Shown: positions 10,381 through 22,855 of the stretch, piece after piece
Layout: each line of letters opens with the position of its first letter
Numbering within the stretch: the stretch's first letter is position 1
From: Rhododendron vialii
Lineage: Eukaryota > Streptophyta > Magnoliopsida > Ericales > Ericaceae
Assembly: GCF_030253575.1 (NCBI RefSeq)
Contig: NC_080561.1
Span: forward strand, 29,176,564-29,240,563
Direction: 5' to 3'
DNA length: 64,000 bases
Program-made: the position numbers and the translations under genes
Notes under the pieces: model-generated
The model's input: only the letters and a program-made list of their open reading frames with translations
The model's database searches: none
Told to the model about the DNA's origin: nothing

Positions 10381-13300
10381 TCATTGCAGAACATGAGTCA
10401 TGGATGCTTGTATTTCTTCTAGAGATCGACCCTTCGTCTCAGGCACCAACTTTGCCACAAATAGAATGGTTGAGCCACACATCACAGCAAACATGAAGAA
10501 TACTCCTGAAGCAGCAAATTCAAACTAATAAGATTGATGGAAACTAAACACAAACAAAGGGACACAAATATGCAGCATGGTATCCCGTGTCCTTAATTTA
10601 TGGTCTCATGTCCTCAATGTACTCCGAGTAACACGACGCCTATTGGGAACTTCCAGTACTAGGAATGGGTACCATGCATCCTAAACTACAACACCAGAAT
10701 ATTGCTCCGACATAACATGTACTTTTTTTTTTGAACTGGTAATGTGTACTTGTTTGAGCATTGAATAATCAACGAAAGTGTTTGTTTTCAAAATCCTTCA
10801 AGTAAAACATAAAATATAGTTATGACCAATCATCTAAACTTGCTACTCTCTCAAAATTTTGTACCTTGAGATCGATTTTCTGTTCTTCCAAGAAAAATTA
10901 AGAAACTAAATAGGAAAAACTTTGCCATAAGCTGGATCTCTAAATTCATCGTGTGAAAACAAACATGCGCTGTATATCAAAATGTTCCTTCCAAAGCGTA
11001 ATTTGCTAAGGTATCAGAGTTTTCATGTGCCTCGGGCCCTCGAGATTCAATGTTTCTAGATTCCCACCACAGCGTGCGCTTGGGAGTTGGGAGTGCAGGG
11101 GGAGGTTTTTTGGAGGGCATAGGATCCTGACTCTTAAAAAAGCATCACCTGGTGAGCTCCAGTCAAATAAGAAGGTAAAGCTGTAGGAAACAATCCACGC
11201 ACTAAACCAGTAGACAAAAGTCACAAGGCTTCCAGCTGAGCCCCTTATGTTCACGGGGAATATCTGAAATAGAAACCAAACTCATTCAGTCTATGCAACA
11301 AAAAATACTATTAATGGCTCTAATTGGGACCCCCACAAGGGGGCGGTGGGATTGGTCCTCGAGGATCAATCGAGGCGCGAAAGCTGGCCTGGACACCTGA
11401 GTTATAAAAAAAATTTATTCTTTTGCTACACACGAGCAGAGATTAAAAGTTTCAGCCAAATATATTTATTGAATTACATTTACCTCTGACATAAGAACAA
11501 ATGGTGTGGCGTTCATGCCTGCTGCACAAGATGCAAAATATACCTGGATAGAGCATCATATATGAATTAAATCATCTGACCTACAACTCGATCTTAGAAA
11601 CCAAAAAGTTACATTCAAAGCAAAGAAATTTTCAATTTAAAAGCCTGTGACAACTCTAATTAAAATTCCGTTCTATACAAAATAAACTGAAGAATTATGT
11701 GAACTCTTAAGCCAGTGACAACAGCCACTGGTTTTCAGAGCTCGAGCACCCAGCCATTAACGTTCAAGTTTATTTCTGACATGATGAAAGATTTGTAGGG
11801 ACTTGACAAGTGGTTACAGCCTAAACCAACGTCCTTCCACGAAACGTCTTTCATTGACATTGATGAAGCATGGATACTCCAAAAAGTCTTCCAGCGGGCG
11901 TGTATTGTATACCGATATGCGCCTAATACTATGGCAAAAAGTATTCTTTTTTTTCCACAAAAGTTTCTAATTTCGGATACATTTATGCTCGTGGGATACT
12001 TATGGGATACATTGGATTACTTTAGGGATACAGCGAGGTCAAAATGAAAACTTTTTGAACTATTTCATAAGGGTCAAAGTGCAAATAAAACATAGATCGT
12101 ACACTGATATACCACATCAGATGATTAGTTGATACATACATCTGCATTATAGAAACCCTAGCCTCTGGAGTCGATATACATATCATCATTTTCTTAGCCT
12201 CTCCTTCACAAGCTTTTGTGTTCCAACTTTATATACAGATACAAACTCTCCCCCTCTCCCTCAGGAACGGAACTAGAATTTTGTATACGAGGGGGCCGGC
12301 CTTCAAGAATATAAAATATTTGAATGACCAAATAATACCCATAACAGAACACAATATCTAGGTGATATTAACAAACTAAAAACAACTAAAAGGTGAAAAA
12401 ATAAAAGTTTCTCAAGCATATATCAAAATGGAATTTAATGATACCTTAGATCCCAAAGTCATCTATGATTGAGTTAGAACAAATTGTTGTAGTAATTTCC
12501 TTCTCAATAAATATAACCAAAGCATTTGTGAGAAACTCATCCTCCATCCAAAGCATGTGTTCTAACAATATTTATAGTTGAAAATGCTCTTTCTATCCAC
12601 TATTTTTATTCGGTGGCGGGCCACCATTTATAATTTTGCTATTTAAACAAAAAAAACTTAGATTATTATTAAAATTTGAAACCACACGGCCCCCCTACAC
12701 CCTAGTGTGTCTGTATCTCTACTCTCCCTCTCTCTCTGACACGCACTCACACTGCTAATGATAAATTTTTTTTTTTTTTTTTTGCACTTTTGTCAATGCA
12801 AAATATAACAATTCAATAAAATGTGCTATTTATGTTGCTTTTATTTTTCTGCCTAATACAAACACAATTTATTTTTCCGTCCCAAAAAATTGTCAGATCC
12901 GCAAAAATGAAAACTTAAATATAATGCATTTATGTCAAAAAAAACAAGTCAAGCTTTTTCCCCACAAATTAAAAGAACTTATTGATGTCTAGTAACTTGC
13001 AAAAAAAATAAAAATAAAAATTTTTCCACAAAAATGTATTCTTTTTAAATTCTTGTTTTGGGACCGGACAATCTTTATGAGACGAACTTAATAGAAAAAT
13101 ATAATTGTTAGAAATGTATCCTCCTCGTGTCCGTATCCTATCTTACGTTTTACCAGATTATTGTACTCATAACGTATATTACTAGTATCCTGTATCCATA
13201 TCCGTGTCAGTGCTTCATAGATTGAGATCTATGAAGCACGGATACTCGTTATTCCTCGACGCTGACATTGGAAATTATACGTCCGGAGTATTTGAAGCTG

Positions 13301-16300
13301 GTGGCTACAAATGGTTAGTTCAAAACTTCAAATGCGCTCTCATCTCCAAATCTTCTTTTATAGCCTCCTAAATGTTCTCTGTTCATTCTTTTTTCTGTTT
13401 CAGGAAATTGTGTATCCACCCAAACGGGAATGAGAAAATGAATGTGGAACGTCACATTTCTCTTCACTTGGTAATAGCAGATACAGAAACCCTTCCACCT
13501 GGTTGGGAGGTTAATGTCAACTTCCAGTTGTTTGTGTTCGATCAAATCCGAGATAAATATGTAACCATCCAAGGTAGGTAGCTACCTTTGTAGCTCAGTT
13601 GCATCAGTTCTAGTACTGTTATACGTAGCCTCATTGTTAATACTAATTCTGTGTGCAGATGCTGAAGGGGTAATTAGGCGATTTCATAGGATGAAGACAG
13701 AATGGGGTTTTGATCAATTTCTTTCTGTAGACACTTTTAATGATGCTTCCAATGGATATTTGGTTGATGACTGCTGCGTATTTGGTGCCGAGGTTTTTGT
13801 GATAAGACATATGGGCAAAGGTGAGTCTGCTTCAATGGTGAAGGATCCTGCAAATAACATTTACACTTGGAGAATTGAGAAGTTTTCAGCTATAGATCAG
13901 GATGTTATTTATTCTGATGAGTTTGTCGTTGGGGGAACTAAATGGTAACTATTGACTACTCAAATCTGTTGAATTCACTGTTAGTTTCAGCATAGTAGAA
14001 GTTGACATATGTATTATAGAAGTTGAGATATGTATTATAGAACTAAATGGTAACTATTGACTACTCAAACCGGATACGGATACGCTCCAGATACGTGTCC
14101 GATACGTTTTTTAGAGTATCCGGTTTTCAGAATTATTTTTTGGTATCCCGATACGTTTTGGATACGCTCGGATACGTCTCGGATACGTTTTGGATACGCG
14201 TGGGGGTAAATATATTATTACTTAAAATATATGGGTTATGAGTGTAATTATGAATTTATGACTATATACCATTTTTTCCCACAATTAGAAGAAGACGATA
14301 GACCAATGACTATAAGTCTCTCTCGTCACTCATCTCTCTCTCTCATCTCTCTTTCGCCTCTCGTCTCTCGCGCCTCTCTCTCTCTCCCTCTCGGTCCCCT
14401 CTCTCGTCTCTATACAGGTACATATATGTATATATATATACGTATAATGTAAATCTCTCTCTCGTCTCTCTCTCTCACCTGATTTTAGATTTTTAACGGT
14501 ACTCGACTGTCATCTCTCTCCTCTTTGAATTTAGGTTTTTTTTATATTCAATAATGGAATTTTATTTTTTATTTTTATATTCAACGTATCGTATTCTACT
14601 TTTTGAAAAAATCACGTATCCGTATCTGTATCCGTATCCGTGCTTCTTAGCTCTCAACTTGAGATACTAATACAGAAAAGATGTAAAAGAAAACAAAAAA
14701 GAGTAAATTACATGACATTACCAGTATGCCACATGACACCAGTATAGCACAGAGCTCGCTTGAGTAATAAAAACCCTAGCATGGAAAAACATCATTTCAG
14801 AGATAATCAAAGAAACAAAAAACAAAGCAGGCCATTACAACAAATAGCACATTAGGAGACTAAATGAAATATGGTCGCAGAAAGTAATAAATCACCGATT
14901 AAATAATTATTAGTCGCATATCTAAATTATTTTGTCAATTAAATTAATTTCAGTCGACCAATGTCAATTTTCACTGAGTAATATTTAGGTTAGTAACAAT
15001 ACTTTAGTGCCAATATAATAACTGACCGAAGATGTGCTCAGCAAAAATCATTTATGACAAGCTAAACTGTTTTCAATCACTAAAGGCAAAGTTTTTCAGG
15101 CCAAAAGGAAATTGGATGAAATATATATGGCGGGCGTTTCCTATTGATTGTCCGACCACCATTTTAGTCGCAAAATAACTAATGCAAAGAAACGATGCCC
15201 ATGTCATCGTTGGGCAACTAGTATTTTACGAACACATTGAAACATGTCCTCAACTCAATCCAATCCCAATCTCCAGGTTCTGGTGAACACCAGTGTTCTA
15301 AATGGCGGCCGCCGAGGCCGCCTAGGCTCTTGGAGGTACCCTGCCGCCACGCCAATACCCCTTGGCGTTTGATTTGGCGCCCAGGGAGGTTTGGCAGCCG
15401 CCTAGGCGGCCTTGGCGGGCCTTGGTGGCGTCGTCGGCGTCTTTGGAGGCCTTTGGCGGCCTAAAATGTATAGTATTAAACTAATGGAGATCAAGTTTTG
15501 GAAGGATATGGAGGAGAAGAGTTAGAGGAAGGAGATGAACTTTGAACTTGGCATTAGGGATCTCCGATCTCGTTTATTTCTACTTATTGTCTTATTCAAC
15601 TTATTTGCTAGTTGCTACTACTTAATTTCATTTGGGTTTGTACATTAAACTTTGCATTATGGTTATGTAGAACTTTGAACTTGCATTATGGATACATAGA
15701 ATATAGTTTGATTGGATAATGGTTTGTTAAAAAAAAAAAAAAAAACACGCCGAATTGCTTGGCGCCGCCTAGGCAGCTTAGCGCTTGGAGGTGGGTCTCC
15801 GCCCTACTAGCGCCAAGCGCCATTTAGAACATTGGTGAACACAATTACCCCTATTTCATTAGAACACACAAATATTGTCTCTCTCTCTGGGGTGCGCGCG
15901 CGCGCACTTTGCCACCCCCTCCATAGTTTTCAGGAAATGGGTGCTTATTTTGCAAATGAAGCGGCAAGTAAAAGAAGCCCATGGGTTCGGTTTTATACTT
16001 TCCTTCTTGAACAAACCTGGAACAGAAATCCCAGCCCAACAAGAATGTTTCCCAAGCATGTTCCTGCCGCAGAAACCTGCAAGCACTCATTGCATGGTCT
16101 CAAAGATCAATAAAAACCGAAAAATATGAACAGGATTTTCACACACTCACCATCAAAAGTGATCGTCGGCCGGATTTATCCACTATAAATACATTCAATG
16201 CAGTGAAGGGAATCTGCAGAAAGAACAAAAAGATCTAATTACCTCAAAAGTTTCTTGAGCTACATCACATGTGAAAGCATTTTTAGGATTGAGAACCTGA

Positions 16301-19300
16301 ATAATAGCCATTGCTGTTGTCCCAACACTAACTGAACAGCCTGCAATAAGCCATGGACAATCAATTTCATTCATTAATTTCCTCTTAATTCTAGACTTCC
16401 AAAAAAAAAAAAAATTGACCAATGACTCATGACATACCAGCGGCTTCAAAAATTGAACTGGCGTAGGACAAAATTCCGTTGTTCCCTCCAAATTGTACCA
16501 GTAACACTAGTCCAACTCCAATCTAAAGGAGATTTAAATGTTCACTGGAGGTCAGAATGTCCTTCAAAGGTAGCATGCCAAATTTTGATTTGTTGTAATC
16601 TATGACCTTACAGTTAGTGGATGAGCATATGTTCGCTCAAACAAGTTTAGAATGCTCGTTTTGGAGAGCTGATCAAAAGTTTTCGTATAGTCCTGTAATA
16701 TCACCCAAAAATGAATAGTTATGATGCCATTATTCGCAGATCTAATTGACAATGGAAGTTGGGGATTACCCTGATCTCAGCCACTTCTAAATAAATATCT
16801 GCCTTCTTTCCCCTAAGATGTTGTATAGTATCTTCCAACTCTTTTTCTCGGCCAATCTTTGCCTGCATACATTTAGATCTAATATTGAGAGTCCTAAGAG
16901 ATGCCCGTGTACGTATGCGAGTGCATAGGCCGCCAATGCATATTAGGAGAGGGTGCAAGTGAACCCCATGTGTCAAAAAGACAACAACTTCTTTTTAATA
17001 GATACGGAAAATTTCAAATGTCGGCACTGGTTTTCAAAGCAAACCCTCTAGCAGCACCAAAAAAGTAGCAGAAAGTTAAAACACCTCCATTTTCTATTTA
17101 TTCAAATCCTTCTTTTGCGAAACAATGGTATTAATTTATGACACTTCCCTTTTGTTTATGTAGTGTATAGTTTTTTTTTTTTTTAAGCTTCTATATTTAT
17201 TGGACATAGACAATAATAAGGGTTCTTTATTACTCGATACGAATCCCGAACGAGTTAAGTTCATGTCTGTCACCACTGACTGAAATTCAAAGGATTCGCC
17301 CTGTACACTCCCACCCATTATATAAAGTGCCCTGACATAATCTGACTACGTTTTTCTTTGACATACTTTCTGTTCAAAACCATTGAGGAAAAATGAAAGC
17401 AATCAATCACAGAAGCTCAAAATGGGCCTTTCACCTAAGACCATGGTCAAATTGTGAATCGAATCGAGAATCAAAATGGTCCTTTTCTGAATCATGAATC
17501 GCTCCAACTCGGTTATGATTTCTATAATACATGGAAACATATGTTTATTATTGGGGTAGCAAAAACTTTCACTATAAATGAAAGTTTTAGACCTAAATCA
17601 ATAATAATGTATACTGTAAATAACTATTGAAAGTAATGTGGAGTAATAGGTGAGCTGCATCTACTGCAACTTGCAAGATAAGAGGATTTGTGGATCCTAC
17701 TTATGGTTCTTTTTGTGAAAAAGAGTTAAAAGTACAACACACACACACACACAAAAAAAACCCTTAGATTGTCTTTAGGGTGATTGTATTCCATTTTTTC
17801 TTTGTCATTTTCAATTCACTCTCGTAATAAATCTTTCATTCTTATAGAGAACCGCTATGTGTTCCGAAGGTTTTGTAGGGAAATCGTACCGACCGGTCTC
17901 GCCGGGCCGTCTCCGGCCACCAAACGGCCGATCCGGTCTGTCCAAAAATTCTAAAAAAAAAAAACCGAGGGGGCCTACGCGAGAATCAACGGCATCTGAT
18001 GTGTATAAGGTGCTTGATCTAAACACCCGTTTTTACGGGTGTTTAGATCAAGCACCCTATACACATCGGATGCCGTTGATTCCCGCGTGGGCCCCCTCAG
18101 TTTTTTTTTTTAAAGAATTTTTGGACGGACCGGATCGGCTGTTCGGTGGCCTGAGACGGCCCGGCGAGGCCGGTCGGTACGATTTCCCCACAAAACCTTC
18201 GGTACACATATCATTTTCGATTCTTATAATACTTATTACTTAACAAGAGAGAAATATATTTTTGAGACTACATAAGGCGAAACATAGACAAAAGACGGCA
18301 TGTAACAATAGTAAAGACGGAAAGACCTTAAAAAAAAAAACAGTGGAACCCTTTTCCAACAACAAATTCAAAAAAAAAGTCAAAAATGAATTCAGGAAAT
18401 TGAAAATGAATCCAATGATTCACCGAGCCTATTCACTTACTATTCACTACTATTTCTGACTTAGGCAGCTTATTCGTATTGATGACCCAGTAAATCGTGT
18501 CGAATTGTACAATATGAATCTTGAATTGTACGTTTCTAACAACTATGCCTACGAGTACATAATTAACGAAGCTTCCTTGGATGAGCTAATAGACGAACCA
18601 AACAGTATATGTTCAACAAAAGCTTGAAGATTTCAAGGTAGAAGTACTCCTTAGGTAGGCTGTCTAAAAATAACTGCTCTAAAATCAATGCGAGTAGAAT
18701 TCAAACTCACCAACCATCTTGGAGACTCTGGTATGAAGAACAGGCCTACCGATTGTACCAAGCATGGAACCAGTCCTGTAAGCATAACAAAATGAAAGCC
18801 AATAAGATGGAGCTGCTTTTAGACAATGGTGAAGGTATCTGGGCAACTCAAGAGTTACCAAATATAGCCAAGTTGCGCCATGTCAAGATATTTCCAATGA
18901 AGAACATTAAGGATATACCCCCACATACCATCAGCTGTTAAACACGCAAAATGCAGACCAATTAACAAAGAGTTGAACCTTTTATCCAAATCAACTAAGT
19001 TCAGATTTTACCATGTTAGCAGCTGTAAATCCTCCTCGAATTTTCTTAGGTGTGATTTCAGCAACATATATAGATGCCTGTTTGGAAATGGAAATGCAAG
19101 TTCAGGTCAGCAACATCACTGTTTTAGGATTTAGAGGGGATTTTATTGTCTTCTTCAATTCTTTTCCGTTGATGTATTACTTACTCAAGTGAATAAATTC
19201 TTTTTATTATCCAAAAAAAGAGCTCAGGTCATGCTTTACAGGTATAGTTAAATTAGTGAACCACATATAAAGTTATGAACTTACAGAGAACTGGAAAATA

Positions 19301-22300
19301 AATAGAAACAAAATACTGCTAAAAAACTTGTACAGGAATTATACGTCATGCCGTTTTTTTCATTTTATGCATCATATTTGGATACATGTCCTGTATCTTA
19401 AGATACGCCAAAGGTTTAAAAAAAAACTAGTTATGCACAACATAAATTACAAAATCTATAGATATGCTAACTGTTGAGAGATAATCTTGATTATGTAAGT
19501 GGGCCATTTGTGTGTGTCAGGTGAGGAGCAAAATGACAGTTGAGAGTAAGTGTGAGAGGTCACCAGAAGTTGTGTTTGCTGGGCAAATTAATGAGAGCTT
19601 GGAAGCTAGGTTGATGTGTGTGGCTGTGATTTAGCTTTTGCATGTACAAGTAGGTGTATGTATGTGGTGTAATAGTATGGGATAAGAAAGAGAGAGAGGG
19701 CCGAGAGCAAGAGCAAGATCGGGGAACCCCAAGGGGGTTTCCCCCACCTGTTATGTATGTGAGAGTGGGAGAGTGAATTGTATTGCTTGAGAGTGTAAGT
19801 AATTTAGAGAAATTAATATAAGTTGTTTGTGTATTGTGAGTGATATTGTATCTCTTATCCCATCATGTGGTATCAGAGCTAGCACATGGTGAATTTTTAG
19901 CTCACAAATCGTGGACGGAAGCCCACTGCCTAAAAAGTTGGAAAACGTCGAGGTCGAGGTGATTGGAAATCGTTTTTGAGACCATGGTTTAAATCATCGG
20001 AGTGATACAATATCGGATCAGTAACGATCTACGTTGAACATAGTGTCACGCGCCGCCTGAAAATGGCGCGTGACGGCTGTCTCAGTGGTCCAGATGAGTT
20101 TTTCAGTAAAACTCGCAATTTATTGCGACATTCAGGAGCTGGTTTGAACCGAGAAATGGAGATGCGGCGCGAGAAGGATTTATCTCGCGTCTTCAATGGT
20201 CCAAACAAGTTTTTAAGTAAAACTCGCAAGTAATCGCAACATTCAGGAGCCAGTTTGGGCCGAGAAAAGGAGATGCCACACGAGAAGGATTGATCTTGCA
20301 ATATGAAGTCGAGAAGTAGGAGAATTAGCCAAGAACAATCTGTACGCGAGATATATTCACGGTACAATGACGATCCTATATCACGCGATATGATGTAATG
20401 CTGCTGATCGTGATATATTCGCAGAATGGCACGATATATTGGGAATGAAGGCGAGTTTTTGAGAATCTTGGAGATGAATCCTTAAAGCTTACCCCATATG
20501 TAAGAATACCCGCACCAAATCCCAATGCCAATCTTCCAAGGTCGAGCCACCAAATACCCTTTCAAAAGCATCAAATAACTGATATAAACATGTCTAACAA
20601 ATTGAGAACAAGTACAAAAAAAAAAACAAAAAATTTGAAAACCCCTTGACTTGATTTCTTTTGTGAAATTCAACTCACAGTTTTCTTAAGTTTTGTTGTT
20701 CTGTTAATACTAATATGTAGTAAAAATAAATAAAATTGTTAAGAACTTAAGGAAAAGAATTACCCAACCTGCTAGTAATGATTACCAATCCTGCTGCAAT
20801 AATCTTTTAGTTCAAAACAAGATCCTGACATCGTATTTACCACAAAAAAAAAAAGAGAAGAGATCCTAACATAGCATAAGGGGGAGAAAGCAAAAAATTC
20901 CGAGAAAAGAACCTTGGCAAAAAGTATTGCAAGCCACCCCATAATGCTAAAAATGTCGGAGAACCAGATTGCCTGCATTATAATGAGTTAAACGGCAAAC
21001 ATAGAAGAATCAAAAACCAAATTTGGCTTGGAGAGATCCAATGTATACACAAAAAAATACCCCTCTTCGGCCAATGAGATCTGCTATCTTGCCACTCACG
21101 GTGGCACCTACCATTGCTCCAACATTGAATATTGAAGCGAAAACTGAGTACTGCAGGAGGGGTAGGAACATTGAACAAAATTAGCCCAACTGAAAATTTT
21201 CTGAGGAAACAACAGGGTCAAATATGATTAGCATGGTAACTTCTTGGATTATATACATGAGCTTAGGATCTACAGTTTATGTGGAAACTGCTCGTAATAT
21301 TCATTTAAGGGCCTGTTTGGTTTTTGAAAGAACTAAGTAATGCTTGAAAACCATCTAACAATCTTCTACTTTACAAATCAGTCAATTGAAGTGTACTGCA
21401 GTGCTGAGCAGAACAATAATCTGAATCTCACAACTTTACAATTTACATTAGGCAGTCACACCTTTCAAAATACATGACAAAAACATATAGACAAAATCTT
21501 CAGTCGCTAATGGTTTTAGTTGGTTCACTCTACAACCAATGAACCTAACACATCTAACTGTCCAGTTAGCAACGGACCTAGATTTTACATGCCGGATTCA
21601 TAGATTTGAGACAATCATATCTGTCCTTCAATTCCACTCGACAACCTCGGCATCTGAAATCTAAAATAAAAGACATCAATTTCAACTTTTCAGTTCTGGA
21701 AGTTCATCGGTAAGTCTGGTTCATTACCCTCCTCCGAATTAACTAATAAAAGAGGGAATTGTCTCTTCTAGTAATTGGTTGTTGGGTTCTTGACATGAAT
21801 CAAAGAGATAAACCACCTACTAAACGCCTACTTATCGTGTAGGAGCGTGGAAAAAAGAAAAAACAAAGCCATTAGGCATAAATAAATGCCCAACTGATGA
21901 GTTGTGTCCCTTGCATACGTACTCTGCAGTCTGCACTTAAGCTCTCCCTCTCTCTTTCATGTGGGGAATAACCACCAAGATACATGCTTTTACACTATTG
22001 TAAGTGTGAACACACACACCAGACAGTTGTTCCCTATATTTTTTAAACTTTGGATGGATAGAAATGGAAGCTAAGTGGTTGCCTCAAGAAGATTTCAAAT
22101 TCAAGCTTATGCGAACAGCTTTCTTATTGAACGCTCTGGCAATCCTTCTTTGATAGCTCTGAGTGTGATATACCCAATTTGTCGTCTTCTTTTTTCTTTC
22201 GATAACCGGATATCTGGGTCAGCTTGTGCACACCTCGACTAATTCCGGGCCTGGGCCCTGAAGTTAACGACGACCGGGCAAACAGGTTTGGAATGTTTGG

Positions 22301-22784
22301 CCTCCGCGATAATTTGAACATGTGACCTCATAGAGGACAAACAATTAATAGCTTTAGCTTTCTCATGCTCAGTTGGCCAAACCCCTTGGGGTTTACTTGA
22401 TTTGTCATTTCTTCACATTTGGTTAATTTTCATAGAATTTTTTCCAAATATGTTGTCAGTCTTGGCTTCATGAACAACCATCATAATCTAAGTCTAATTC
22501 TCCCAGAAATTATCAATTTCCGGAGAATTTAGTGATTAGACGAAACACTGATCATAAACCAATTTTTGTTGACAGTTTCTTGCCATTAAAAGCAATTGAA
22601 TAATCTTACAATTAATTCCAAAATGTTGACGCCCAAACCACTTCAAATGAAAATTATATGCGCACGTATAAATATATATAGTAGTGAGGACAAACCTGTG
22701 CAGAGGTAAGGCCGAGATCCTCCCTGATTCCAGATTCCGCAGCTGATGAATATCCGCTCTACAAACCAATCATAAACCTCCATC

Positions 22785-22855
<71 letters not shown>

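Larger units (their letters stand above)
5598..14840. repeat. Segmental duplication, copy A (DMP gene + 3' half of transporter)
   Basis: The sequence from about 5598 to 14840 reappears in the same order and orientation from 44941 to the end of the window, interrupted there by later insertions. It covers the DMP gene, shared SINEs, and transporter exons 15-18 with their introns. The copies are easily alignable by eye with scattered substitutions and small indels. About 5925-6045 also contains a single arm of a foldback repeat (CCGAGTGGGTTCG...GTGCTTGATCC), present in both copies. Copy A carries a MATH-gene fragment (about 13205-14060) and a stretch around 7.9-9.9 kb that copy B lacks or replaces. 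Confidence 0.85.

Noticed and set aside
15237-15464. Arg/Pro/Gly-rich frame at 15.2-15.5 kb
   Set aside because: It falls in the GC-rich terminal part of the hAT MITE.
18466-18622. Open codon run on the plus strand in transporter intron 8 (reads [11 protein letters not shown]...)
   Set aside because: It looks protein-like but has no start, no recognised family and no splice context. It is left unassigned.
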